Below, in pieces: positions 23,520 through 31,821 of a DNA stretch of 52,003 nucleotides. The stretch's first letter is position 1; every line of letters begins with the position of its first letter. The notes beneath the pieces are model-generated. The model was not told the DNA's origin. It saw nothing but the letters and a program-made list of their open reading frames with translations, and searched no databases. Position numbers and translations under genes: made by a program. The stretch covers positions 1 through 52,003 of the forward strand of contig JANYKQ010000014.1 in assembly GCA_025358115.1 (NCBI GenBank), in the 5' to 3' direction. The stretch comes from Methanomicrobiales archaeon (GTDB lineage: Archaea > Halobacteriota > Methanomicrobia > Methanomicrobiales > Methanospirillaceae).

Positions 23520-24467
23520 CTACCGTGTTCCGGATACCGGATAATTCGTGATAATAAGTTCGTTGACATCCCCGCGACAGAGACCATTGCAGTTGATCCG
23601 GCGCCGTGCGGGAATTCGCTCAATGGAAAAACCGTCAAAGAGATCGTCAAAGAAACAATCCTCCGGGTTCTCGTTCTGCGGATCGGAATTGCTCAGCATG
23701 CATTTTGCCCCTTTCGCATCCAGTTCCCGGAAAAATTCCGCGAGCCGGACCTGGTCTGCGTCAGAAAAACCCTTCTTTGAATAGGAGGTGAAAGAGGACG
23801 TAGGGTTGAGCGGCCGGTACGGGGGATCGAAGTACACAAAGGTCTGGTCATCGGCAAATTTCCTGACCGTTTCAAAATCGCCGTGAAGGATCCGCGTGGT
23901 CTTTAACAAACGGGAAACATCCCTGATATTCTCCGCATTCAGGATCTCCGGCTTCTTGTATCTCCCGAACGGGACATTGAACCCGCCTTTCCTGTTCACC
24001 CGGAAGAGACCATTGTAACAGGTGCGGTTGAGAAAGATGATCTGGGCGGCCCGTTCGGTCCAGTCAGCGCTGTACCGGGTGAAATCGATTGCCGGTAATT
24101 TCCGGTTGAAGGCGTTCCGGATCTCATAGTAAAACTCTTCTCTCTCCGTCTCATTGCCGGAGAGGTAGGAAGATTCCAGCTCTCCGAGCAGGGCGATGAG
24201 ATTATCTGTGGATCTCCGGATTGCCTTGTAGGAGAGGACGAGCTCTTCATTGACATCGCAGATGAGCGAATGCTCAAAAGAGAACCGGTTATTGAGCCAG
24301 AAGAAGACCGCACCCCCGCCAATAAAGGGCTCGGCATATTTTGTGATCGTTCCGTTTCTCAGTTCTTCCGGCAGGCGCTTTTCGAACTCGCCGAGTAATT
24401 GTGTCTTGCCGCCTGCCCATTTGAGAAACGGTCGCGCGTATGAACCGGGTTTTGCTGGTATTGCCAT
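23520..24467 (-). CDS. dam: Dam-family DNA adenine methyltransferase
   Basis: 315 residues, the usual length of alpha-class N6-adenine methyltransferases (D12 class). Motif X FLKWAGGK (14-21), motif I EPFIGGGAVFF near 48, and motif IV D214-PPY are intact, followed by SKKGFSDADQVRLAEF, a typical Dam element. It methylates adenine in a short palindrome, commonly GATC in close relatives, though the target cannot be read from sequence alone. No endonuclease gene is beside it. No ribosome site before the ATG. Confidence 0.92.
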   Translation of the reverse strand: MAIPAKPGSYARPFLKWAGGKTQLLGEFEKRLPEELRNGTITKYAEPFIGGGAVFFWLNNRFSFEHSLICDVNEELVLSYKAIRRSTDNLIALLGELESSYLSGNETEREEFYYEIRNAFNRKLPAIDFTRYSADWTERAAQIIFLNRTCYNGLFRVNRKGGFNVPFGRYKKPEILNAENIRDVSRLLKTTRILHGDFETVRKFADDQTFVYFDPPYRPLNPTSSFTSYSKKGFSDADQVRLAEFFRELDAKGAKCMLSNSDPQNENPEDCFFDDLFDGFSIERIPARRRINCNGLCRGDVNELIITNYPVSGTR

Positions 24468-24642
24468 AAAGCGGATAGGATCTTTGTAATCAATGTCAGC
24501 GTTCAGGCATTATAGGATATTGAATTGTTTTAAAAAAAGCCGGCCCCGGCACAACATCTGCACATAAAAATTCCTGGTTCCCGGTTTTACGGATGGGCAG
24601 CCGGAGTGTTTCTCAAGACAATAAAAAAGTGGGTATTTCCGC

Positions 24643-25131
24643 TTAAGGGCTTGCTACCGCATGTTTGAAGGAGGGGATCACGGTGAGATCCTGATATTCG
24701 ACAGTCTTACCATCGGGAAACCGGATCGTCAGGGACCCCAAGGACCCGTCAAGCGTGATCATGTCGCCAAACCAGAGCTTGTCGAGTTCTTTCTGTGCAT
24801 TTGCAAGGGATATGGCCGGGGTTTCGTACATGGTAGTGCCCTGTTTTTGCCGCACCCATACGAGATTCTTAACCGTGAGCTGAACGTTATCGGGAGTAAC
24901 GGAATGGACCTGGAAATTTTTCCCCAGCATTCCTGAAAGGAGGGGAAGTGCTGCAGGGTATACGATTGCCTCTTCTGTCCAGTCCAGGGAATAATCTGCA
25001 ACAATCAGCATATCCCCGTTTTCTATAACAGTGGCATCAATATGCCGGATAGTGGCCGCTCCTGCGGGGATAACAACGAGTAACATGAGACATATTGCCA
25101 CAATAACTGGCAGAGCAGAGCGGTAAAACAT
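24643..25131 (-). CDS. Secreted hypothetical protein
   Basis: 162 residues from ATG 25,129-25,131. This start gives a clean signal peptide (MFYRSALPVIVAICLMLLVV, then IPAGAA as cleavage site); a 36-residue upstream extension is rejected. The exported part has beta-type repeats (VIENGDMLIVADYSLDW, QLTVKNLVWVRQK) and no catalytic motif. Reading of the domain as an all-beta extracellular protein is an inference. No ribosome site is seen. It faces the lipoprotein gene at 25,274 across 142 bases. Confidence 0.72.
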   Translation of the reverse strand: MFYRSALPVIVAICLMLLVVIPAGAATIRHIDATVIENGDMLIVADYSLDWTEEAIVYPAALPLLSGMLGKNFQVHSVTPDNVQLTVKNLVWVRQKQGTTMYETPAISLANAQKELDKLWFGDMITLDGSLGSLTIRFPDGKTVEYQDLTVIPSFKHAVASP

Positions 25132-25273
25132 AGTGGGAGGTGCATTTCCATTGTTCACTATAAAGAATAATGGTGTGAAAGCAATTTTTAGACATACGGA
25201 TTTGTTTTTGGCATCTTTCCCAATCTGAAAGATACACAAGAGTTTATTGGTTTACAATTTTTAATCAGTACTT

Positions 25274-25999
25274 ATGAAAAAAAGCACAATCTTCCTGATA
25301 TTTTTTTTAATCGCGATTCTTGTGACGAGTGGATGTACACGCCCTGAATCAGCGGGTGCCGGAGAACCGGTGACCACCGTACAACCTGCGCTTTCCCCTG
25401 CCCTTCCCCAGACTACCGGGACTACAAAGGTTCCTGATACTCTTGTCACGTTCAGGCAGGTCGTTCCCCCTGAACTTACTCCCATTACGGTGACCACGAC
25501 CCGGATCGCAACCGATAACCCGTATCTCGAATATCTCCAGGTCCGGAAAAAAACCTTTGATTACAGTATTCCCAACTGCCCCATGGAGAATGCCTTCCCG
25601 GCCATTGTAAAAGATCCCAGCTACGGCATTAAACAGATCGAACCAAAACTCACTGCCCTTTCAGAGGATGAATACCAGGTATTTCTCTGGAAATACACCG
25701 AAGACAAGGCAGAAAACACCGCGATAAAAACACTTCTCCAATGCCAGGGGGCCGATGGAAATCCCTATTGGAATTTTGTCGAAACGCGGGTGATCTTAAA
25801 CCCGACGAACTTAAGGCCTGCCGATTATACCATCTCCATAAATGCACGATCCAATGGTAAGATCATTGCACAGTTCAAGACCACGAGGACGTTAAACCAG
25901 GATCAGAAAGTCACCCTGACCAATTACATCCCGGTGCGGGCGGATGAAGTCGATCTCTTTGACGATATCCAGATAACATACACGAGATTGTCAAAGTAA
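25274..25999 (+). CDS. Predicted lipoprotein
   Basis: 241 residues with an N-terminal signal (MKKSTIFLIFFLIAILVTSGC) ending in a lipobox-like LVTSG|C. A Thr/Pro/Ala linker of about 45 residues leads to a folded domain of about 150 residues that begins with a YSIPNCPMENAFPAIV segment and has a second Cys (LLQCQGADGNPYW), so a disulfide is possible. It has no recognised family. A TATA-like ACAATTTTTAATC about 20 bases before the ATG suggests leaderless translation. Confidence 0.78.
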   Translation: MKKSTIFLIFFLIAILVTSGCTRPESAGAGEPVTTVQPALSPALPQTTGTTKVPDTLVTFRQVVPPELTPITVTTTRIATDNPYLEYLQVRKKTFDYSIPNCPMENAFPAIVKDPSYGIKQIEPKLTALSEDEYQVFLWKYTEDKAENTAIKTLLQCQGADGNPYWNFVETRVILNPTNLRPADYTISINARSNGKIIAQFKTTRTLNQDQKVTLTNYIPVRADEVDLFDDIQITYTRLSK

Positions 26000-26164
26000 C
26001 TTTTTTTAAATTTTTCAGAGAATTATCTTCATTTAAAAAAAAAGAAATAACCGGGCACCTGTGAAGTGAAGCACCGGTCAGAACATTTTTTGTACCCGAA
26101 AAAAGGATTGCGGTATTTTTTAATGATCGATACCCGTGACGCCCGCGTATTTGAGCTTAAAAAA

Positions 26165-26557
26165 TTACGAACCGGGTTTTTTTGCCGGTAACAGTTCCGG
26201 AAACTGCTCATCTTCGGGATTCTGTTCAATCCAGAGGAATGCAAAGATGTTGATGCAGCCGGCAACGGCATACATGAACAGGCTGACAATAATCATGGCT
26301 CCCTGCATGAGAAGGAATGTCGCCCAGAGAATGGCGGCAAAGATGATCAGGTTCAGGTAGATATACCGCTTGAACCGTGTCGTAAACATGAAGGCAAACG
26401 ATGACATAAACGTCGCGATGATGGCAAGTGCGACACTGGTGTATATCATCTCACCCCGGGTCAGGAGAAACGTTGCCCACAGGAGTGCGACGAGCACAAT
26501 CAGGAAAAAAAAGACCCAGGTCCGGAGTTCTTTCTGGCGTTCAACCGTGCGATCCAT
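26165..26557 (-). CDS. Four-segment membrane protein with internal repeat
   Basis: 130 residues with four hydrophobic segments. It is an internal duplication: ALLWATFLLTRGEMI (about 24-38) and AILWATFLLMQGAMI (about 74-88) open the two halves, each followed by a second helix. A short charged tail (EQNPEDEQFPELLPAKKPGS) is cytoplasmic or external. Two-fold pseudo-symmetry is common in small transporters and pore formers; no substrate can be named. It stands alone. Confidence 0.75.
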   Translation of the reverse strand: MDRTVERQKELRTWVFFFLIVLVALLWATFLLTRGEMIYTSVALAIIATFMSSFAFMFTTRFKRYIYLNLIIFAAILWATFLLMQGAMIIVSLFMYAVAGCINIFAFLWIEQNPEDEQFPELLPAKKPGS

Positions 26558-26758
26558 TAATTCATACTGTTATCTCAGATAATAAGTAATATGCCCCCGG
26601 ACATAGTCGGGAGCATGGAATTTCCTGACCTGAAATTTTCTCCCCTTTCCCCCGGCAAAACAATAATCCGGTGGAGGGAATGTTCTCTTATATTGGCCGG
26701 AATACTATGCTGAACTACAAAAAAGGCGCCAGCCGTTTTGTGCAGAAATAATACAATT

Positions 26759-26768
26759 CTTTATAAAT
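26759..26768 (+). promoter_or_regulatory. TATA box of the 26,801 gene
   Basis: CTTTATAAAT lies 32-42 bases before the ATG at 26,801, fitting a very short leader. It decides against the upstream in-frame start at 26,738, which lies ahead of this box. Confidence 0.55.
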
Positions 26769-26800
26769 CCGCTATTTTAAGAGATACTGAGGACTTCGGC

Positions 26801-27661
26801 ATGGAGGACAATAACGTTTCAGTTGAATCGGTTGAGCTTGCATTATTGTCTGATATCGAAGTGTCATCTGCATTGATGATGAAAGATGCCTACCAGGCGC
26901 AATCCGGAGATACACCGGATGGGGAACAGTGTGCACCCTCTCCAAAACCCCCCGTACCCCGGAATGAGGATGAAACGGCCGGGCCCAATGCCAAAGTCTA
27001 TGTAACAAAAGTATTCCACCGGACTCCACCTGAAGTGGTTGAAACAATTCTCAGGAAAGAATCTGACCATAAAACGGATCCCGCCACCCGGGACTTTTAC
27101 ACCCTCGTACTCTCCCTCAGTATGCGGCTTGGGGATCCCTGTACCACCCGCTTTCTCAACGGGAACGTAGACATTTCTTTTCCCCACGGGATGACAATTC
27201 ACGCATATTCCCCCAAAGACCGGGGCATTATTCCTGCGATTATTAAAAGCGGCAAGGATGCGATCTCCCTCTCACAGACCCTGGACATGGGGGCATCTGC
27301 ACATCAGGATACAAAAACCCGGCCGGAACCACAGGAAAAACACTTTACCATCCCGGTTGGCCCGGGCGAAAAGATTTCCGGCACGTATAGCACAAAAAAC
27401 GGGTACTCACTCGCAATACCTGCCGGGGTTCTGCTGGAATACCAGGGCATGCTCAAGAACCGGCGGGAAATGTTCTGGGAAATATTTCCCCCCATGCCCC
27501 TGCAGGATATTGAACCGACCGGAAAAGAGATGCAGGCGGTCTTTTCCTTTATTGTCCAGGCACCAAAAAACTCCCAGCCAAAAATCACTGCACGTATAGA
27601 AGGCAGGGTGAAGGGGAATCTCTGGGGAGTGGTTCCGGTAAAAGGTTCGGTGAACATATAA
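26801..27661 (+). CDS. Hypothetical protein
   Basis: 286 residues from ATG 26,801, chosen because the TATA box at 26,759 lies just upstream. It is not recognised. It has an acidic, probably disordered first 65 residues with Pro stretches, then a folded part (KVYVTKVFHRTPPEVVETIL and TTRFLNGNVDISFPHGMTIHAY), a variable middle, and a beta-rich end (FSFIVQAP, ITARIEGRVKGNLWGVVPV). There is no signal peptide or membrane segment, so it is likely cytoplasmic. It stands alone. Confidence 0.72.
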   Translation: MEDNNVSVESVELALLSDIEVSSALMMKDAYQAQSGDTPDGEQCAPSPKPPVPRNEDETAGPNAKVYVTKVFHRTPPEVVETILRKESDHKTDPATRDFYTLVLSLSMRLGDPCTTRFLNGNVDISFPHGMTIHAYSPKDRGIIPAIIKSGKDAISLSQTLDMGASAHQDTKTRPEPQEKHFTIPVGPGEKISGTYSTKNGYSLAIPAGVLLEYQGMLKNRREMFWEIFPPMPLQDIEPTGKEMQAVFSFIVQAPKNSQPKITARIEGRVKGNLWGVVPVKGSVNI

Positions 27662-27840
27662 CACCGCATGGCACCGGTCCGCTGACAACTTTTAAAAAAA
27701 ACGCGAATTTCCTCTTTTTAATTGGTCTCGATAAAAGTCCGTTCTGATGAAGGAAATGAACCTGCCTGATTTTGTGCGGGGGTGGGTTCCTGAGTGAACC
27801 GGAAGGATCCTTGTGGCACTGCTATCTCGAACCGTGCCCC

Positions 27841-28596
27841 CTAGCCCGGTTCACCGGTCTCATTGATGGTAATGCCGGTAATGGAGAGGATCTCCCGCGA
27901 GAGAAACAGGCCAAGCCCGGTATGTTTCCCAAAACCGCGTTCGAACAGGCGCTTTTTGTCTTCGGGAGCTATGCCGTTGCCATTGTCCTCAACGGTAATA
28001 GTAAGCCCCTTGCCGGCCTGATGGGCCGCTATGCAGATCTTCGTAACCGCCCCGCCATACTGACGGGCATTATCGAAGAGGTTGAAAAATACTTTTACCA
28101 GGAGCGGGTCAGCATATATTTCCAGGTTTTCATCGGGAATATCAATGGCAATGGTCCTGGATGCCAGCTGTAGTGTGGCGGCCCGGATAATGGCCGACGG
28201 GCGCTGCCACGCAGGTGCCTTGACCCCGAGTTCCTCATATTCCCGGGTGAAGGCGATCTGGTGCTGGATGGTTTTGGCTGCTTTTTGTGCCCGGTTGATA
28301 TGGGTAAGTCCTTCGGGATCTTTGATGTTTCCCAGGGAAAGTTCCAGAGAACCGGAGAGCACCGTCAGCTGGTTCATGATGTCATGGCGGGTGATGCCTG
28401 ACATCAGGTTGAGTTTCCTGCTGGCAAGGGCGAGTGCATCTTCAGCACGTTTCCGTTCGGTAATATCCCTGATATTGCACTGGATAATCTTTTTATCGCC
28501 AACAAGGTAGACGTTGCTGATGAACTCCACGCTCATGGATTTACCCTGTCTTGTCTCGAGGGGCAGGTTTTCATACCGGATATACCCTTCTTCCTT
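27841..28596 (-). pseudogene. Histidine kinase lacking its N-terminal sensor part
   Basis: Retains the end of a PAS domain (GYIRYENLPLETRQGKS, VYLVGDKKIIQCNIRDITERK), a dimerisation/H box (MSGITRHDIMNQL) and a GHKL ATPase (DNARQYGG, DNGNGIAPEDK, GLGLFLSREIL). Homology runs beyond the first ATG to about 28,596 and then stops with an in-frame TGA just upstream. The protein is therefore cut in the PAS domain with no sensor region. An ATG at 28,534-28,536 could give a 231-residue cytoplasmic fragment. It is a relative of the kinase at 36,973. Confidence 0.8.
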
Positions 28597-29166
28597 TCGC
28601 TCTCAATGATCCTGTATTATGGTGAAGAGATCTGGAAAACCCTGACGCGGGCACTTTCTCCAAAACTTTTTTCTACCGTAGAAAAAATGGCGGATATTTC
28701 CTCCAATACCATCTATGCCCTTATCATTGTCCAGATTTCCGCCGCAATTATCGCATTTCTTCTTGCTCTGCCGTTTTTTTTCACGATGGGTGTGGATGAT
28801 CCCTTACTGTTTGCCACCCTGATTGGTATTGCCACGCTGATTCCGCTCTTCGGATCCCAGATTATGATACTCTTCTTTGCACTTTATTTCATGAGTATCG
28901 GAGATACCTGGAGTGCAGCTATCACACTGGTGGTGGGATTCCCCCTTTTGAGCATCTGGATTGATTTCTATTATCGGCCCGTGATGATGGGCCAGAGAGT
29001 TGCAATTCCCCCCATCATGATGATGATTGGCATTTTAGCCGGTATCCCGTTTATGGGCATTGTGGGTTTCATTATTGGTCCCGTTCTTATTGCTCTTGCA
29101 GTAACCGGAACGAAAATACTTGGGGATATGGTGAATGATACGGGGTCAGAATCCCAAGAGAACTGA
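28582..29166 (+). pseudogene. AI-2E family transporter, N-terminal part missing
   Basis: About 190 residues of the C-terminal half of an AI-2E (PF01594) permease. Seen are a TM-like FFLSLSMILYYGEEIW start, LIPLFGSQIMI (the conserved Pro-Gly block), and the final IPPIMMMIGILAGIPFMGIVGF and IIGPVLIAL helices. Full family members have about 350 residues and eight helices; here the frame is open but joins directly to the truncated kinase at its left. An ATG at 28,606 could produce a partial protein, probably not a working carrier. Confidence 0.8.
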
Positions 29167-29255
29167 TTATTTTAAAGAGTTATGGGGTGTGACCCGCTTA
29201 AAAGAGGATCGGATTTTGTGTATTCGGTTGTCTCATACCTCCATTAAAAACACTG

Positions 29256-29263
29256 CTATATAT
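29256..29263 (+). promoter_or_regulatory. TATA box of the 29,308 gene
   Basis: CTATATAT lies about 45-52 bases before the ATG at 29,308 and would start a transcript with a leader of some 20 bases. Confidence 0.45.
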
Positions 29264-29307
29264 CCAACAAAATCTGTCTTTCTATAAACCGGAGTGTGAA
29301 GAACCTA

Positions 29308-29577
29308 ATGATAACACAGGATATTGTCAGGAAGCTCTGGGATGAAGCGGGGTACGGGAATCTCGCCATCTGGGAGAACGATACCATCACGGTAGTGCCT
29401 TCCGATTATTGTGGCGAAACTGCCGGAAAAAAGCCGCTGGTCATCTTAAAGCCTATCCCGCTGGTAAACCAGTTTGAACACCTTGCTTTTGCCCTCAATG
29501 ATGAAGAACTGCTCTTAAAAATTGAAGATGCGATCCGGTCTGCCGGCGGTAAGGTCGTCCGGGGTCCACGGGTATAG
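29308..29577 (+). CDS. Small hypothetical protein
   Basis: 89 residues from ATG 29,308; GTG at 29,296 would add four residues, but GGAG lies directly against it, so the ATG is preferred. The protein begins MITQDIVRKLWDEAGYGNLA, then beta segments (TITVVPSDYCG, KPLVILKPIPLV) and a helical end (ALNDEELLLKIEDAIRSAGG). It is a small alpha/beta fold with no motif I can name. Confidence 0.66.
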   Translation: MITQDIVRKLWDEAGYGNLAIWENDTITVVPSDYCGETAGKKPLVILKPIPLVNQFEHLAFALNDEELLLKIEDAIRSAGGKVVRGPRV

Positions 29578-29689
29578 TGCCGGCTGCCCATCCTAAAAAG
29601 TAGGGAAAACCGGGGAGGGTCGGGGTCTGATTACGGGACGAACCCCGTTTTTTCACGGATGAATGGGAGCGACCATTCTTTCACCATTA

Positions 29690-29824
29690 TCACCCGGTCC
29701 TAAGCACGAAAATCAGTTCTTTTGGATCATTGAACCGGAAGGGTTCATGGTTCAGCCCGATACCGTCCGGGGATGCAGGTATTTTTTCGGTCATCCAGAC
29801 CGTGCGTTCTCCAGTAATCTTCAT
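29690..29824 (-). CDS. Small protein divergent from the 29,937 gene
   Basis: 44 residues, ATG at 29,822-29,824, stop TGA at 29,690-29,692. A GGAGAT ribosome site lies just upstream, and a TATA-like GTTTTATATTC lies further up on the minus strand. Such start signals are strong for so short a frame. The peptide (MKITGERTVWMTEKIP ... NDPKELIFVLRTG) is hydrophilic with no motif recognised. The stretch 29,578-29,936 holds this gene and its promoter region. Confidence 0.55.
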   Translation of the reverse strand: MKITGERTVWMTEKIPASPDGIGLNHEPFRFNDPKELIFVLRTG

Positions 29825-29865
29825 CGAATCTCCTGCAGTATTAACCAATAATAACCGGGTCCACT

Positions 29866-29894
29866 GAATATAAAACACAAAATATTTGATATAG
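29866..29894. promoter_or_regulatory. Bidirectional TATA region
   Basis: Two TATA-like blocks lie side by side: GAATATAAAAC (29,866-29,876), read on the minus strand as GTTTTATATTC for the 44-residue gene, and AATATTTGATATAG (29,881-29,894), read on the plus strand for the gene at 29,937. The two small genes thus appear to be divergently controlled from a gap of 112 bases. Confidence 0.4.
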
Positions 29895-29936
29895 TACCAG
29901 AATCTTTTTTCATACAACAACCTTGAGGAGCATGGC

Positions 29937-30134
29937 ATGTACAGGATAACCGTTGATATCCCGGAACAATTCCTTCCGGTTCTGGATGAAATCGTAATAC
30001 GAACGCAGGCCGGCACACGCGAGAACTGGACAAAGAACCTGATTAAAAATATGCTTATCCAGGGACTGTGTGAAAAGGACCTGGCGTCCCAGTTCCAGCA
30101 GCGGGGAATGTATTATGCCGGCCTCTGGCCGTAA
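29937..30134 (+). CDS. Small ribbon-helix-helix-like protein
   Basis: 65 residues. GAGGAGC precedes the ATG. It begins YRITVDIPEQFLPVLDEIV, a short beta strand then helix, followed by a second helix with WTKNLIKNMLIQGLCEK. This is the layout of ribbon-helix-helix DNA-binding proteins, many of which control toxin-antitoxin or plasmid genes. The fold is inferred from the pattern; the family is not certain. It faces the small gene at 29,690. Confidence 0.6.
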   Translation: MYRITVDIPEQFLPVLDEIVIRTQAGTRENWTKNLIKNMLIQGLCEKDLASQFQQRGMYYAGLWP

Positions 30135-30163
30135 TTATTGTATATATGGCGGGGTGGCCTGAT

Positions 30164-30838
30164 ATGAGCAGGGAAGATATGTTTTCCGTTATTGGCAGGA
30201 GCAGGGCTGATATCGATTTCGGGAGCCGGCTCCCGGGAGATTTTGAACAGACCGTGAAAAATGAAGGATATCACCTGACAGAGGAGGAGATCATCCTTGC
30301 AAAACAGAATATGCTCTCTGCGCTGTCCTTGCCGCGGGGAGCAGTCCCTGATGAATTCCAGAAACAGCGGGCAGAGAAAACAACCAATGAGTTTGCCGAC
30401 CTCAACATCACCATTCACCGGAATACCTTTGAAAATGCTTCAACCACCTACCGGCATGTATCCCTCATGAGCTACGTCATGTTCGGCACCGGGATCGGTC
30501 TTTTTATTTTTGCCGCCCTCTACGGTGCGCTTTCCCAGCAGCTGACCTATACTTTTGTCTTTGCCGGTCTTGGGGCGGTGAATTTCATTGCCCTGTTCAT
30601 CTTAAAACCGATGGACAAGAGCCAGGAGGCACTCTCAAACCTGCTCCAGGCAGAGATTGCATTCATGAACCACAGCAACCAGCTCTGGCTCTGGAGCATG
30701 TACGCCGCTCCGAAAGGATTTCCGCCTCAACCGGATCCTGCCGGTATCAAGACTGCGAGTGAGGAACTCCAGAAACGGACCGCAGATACCATGGAACTGC
30801 TGCAGAAATACCTTGAGGTGCCCCTTCCCCCTCGCTAA
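30164..30838 (+). CDS. Membrane protein with NHLP/Os1348-like N-terminus
   Basis: 224 residues from ATG 30,164 (GGGGTGG is nine bases before it); an ATG 18 bases upstream is possible. Residues 1-40 (SREDMFSVIGRSRADIDFGS, then a gap and EGYHLTEEEI) resemble the leader-type helical domain of nitrile-hydratase-like leader peptides and Os1348-type proteins. Two membrane helices (YVMFGTGIGLFIFAALYGAL and YTFVFAGLGAVNFIALFIL) follow near residues 105-150, then a helical cytoplasmic tail. It may sense or anchor something at the membrane. No modification enzyme is nearby, so a peptide-maturation role is doubtful. Confidence 0.65.
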   Translation: MSREDMFSVIGRSRADIDFGSRLPGDFEQTVKNEGYHLTEEEIILAKQNMLSALSLPRGAVPDEFQKQRAEKTTNEFADLNITIHRNTFENASTTYRHVSLMSYVMFGTGIGLFIFAALYGALSQQLTYTFVFAGLGAVNFIALFILKPMDKSQEALSNLLQAEIAFMNHSNQLWLWSMYAAPKGFPPQPDPAGIKTASEELQKRTADTMELLQKYLEVPLPPR

Positions 30839-31002
30839 AAAAAGTACCGGCAGGGGTTATGAATACCGGCACACCCGGAACCGGGTAAAAGGCCGGATAT
30901 GGACAGCCGGTGATCGTTAAAGGATTCGATCACCGGGATACCATTTTCTTCAAGCCCTATCCCGGAAGGATGTACTGGGTTTAACTCACGTCTTTTCCCC
31001 GC

Positions 31003-31341
31003 TCACAACAATTTTGTCTCTTCCGTTGGCCGGGGCACCTTGACAACAAGCACCCGGAACACTGCTTTGCTCTCATTGATCCAGCGGTGCGGAATCCGGG
31101 CCGGGCTCTCGACCAGCTGATCTTTTGTCACGGTTTCCCGTTCGGCACCGATCTCCACAATGCCGGTGCCGTCCAGAACATAAAAAAAGACATCAACGGG
31201 CGTCATGTGCTTTTTCAATGATTCCCCTGGCTGGAGGGTGATCACGACGGCGATTCCCTGTGGCGTATCATAAATTTTCCGTGCATCCACATGGTGGGGG
31301 TTTGGTCCTGACTGGACCTTTGAGACATCAGTAATTTTCAT
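31003..31341 (-). CDS. Cupin-domain protein
   Basis: 112 residues of a single-domain cupin. The jelly-roll pattern is seen as GVVITLQPGESLKKHMT with a metal-type H45, and a second half FYVLDGTGIVEIG, then PARIPHRWINESKAVFRVLVV with His for the second motif. Function in this family ranges from enzymes to sensors. GGAGATG precedes the ATG. It follows the HxlR regulator at 35 bases, so both are probably one operon, facing away from hcp. Confidence 0.85.
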   Translation of the reverse strand: MKITDVSKVQSGPNPHHVDARKIYDTPQGIAVVITLQPGESLKKHMTPVDVFFYVLDGTGIVEIGAERETVTKDQLVESPARIPHRWINESKAVFRVLVVKVPRPTEETKLL

Positions 31342-31376
31342 GGTTTTTCATCTCCTTGGTCTTTTTTCTCTTCTTC

Positions 31377-31736
31377 TCACAGTACACAGACCTTACAGTC
31401 CTGTTTCCCGCAGGGAATGTTCTCGATCTTCCACTTCAGGGCCCAGCGCTTGATCTCCCGAATCACATCCACGATCTCAAGCCCGCTCGCGGTGAGCGTA
31501 TACTCGGCCCTGACCGGGAATGCGGTGGCATCCACGTTCCGCGTGAGAATTCCCTCTTCTTCGAGTTCCTTCAACCGCTCGGAGAGGACCTTGGGGGTAA
31601 TGCCATCCAGCGAATCCCGGAGATCGGAGAACCGGCGGGTATGAGCGCTGCCCTTGTAGAGTTCCAGGATGATCAGCAGCATCCATTTCTTGGTTAAGTA
31701 TCGTACAGTCAGGTTGACCGTGCACGCATCATCCAT
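31377..31736 (-). CDS. HxlR-family transcriptional regulator
   Basis: 119 residues with the MarR/HxlR winged-helix pattern: YLTKKWMLLIILELYKGS, RFSDLRDSLDGITPKVLSERLKELEEEGIL (recognition helix) and EYTLTASGLEI. Two Cys pairs near the end (CGKQDCKVC) suggest redox or metal sensing. It diverges from hcp across 85 bases with several dyads, so it probably controls hcp and itself under nitrosative or redox stress; this is inferred. The TATA at 31,761 would give a leaderless start. Confidence 0.88.
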   Translation of the reverse strand: MDDACTVNLTVRYLTKKWMLLIILELYKGSAHTRRFSDLRDSLDGITPKVLSERLKELEEEGILTRNVDATAFPVRAEYTLTASGLEIVDVIREIKRWALKWKIENIPCGKQDCKVCVL

Positions 31737-31738
31737 GG

Positions 31739-31805
31739 TATACTTTTGGAAACTCCCGGCTATTTATAATCTGGTATGTAATTGATATCTTGTATCAAAA
31801 GTATA
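31739..31805. promoter_or_regulatory. Dyad-rich control region between HxlR and hcp
   Basis: Contains a perfect inverted pair TATACTTTTG (31,739-31,748) and CAAAAGTATA (31,796-31,805), a shorter dyad TGATA-TCTTG-TATCA (31,783-31,797) and a central TATA block TATTTATAAT (31,761-31,770) that can serve both directions. The dyads sit where a regulator would block or recruit the basal factors. HxlR is the likely reader, by location. Confidence 0.55.
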
Positions 31806-31821
31806 TCAAAGGAGTAAAACG

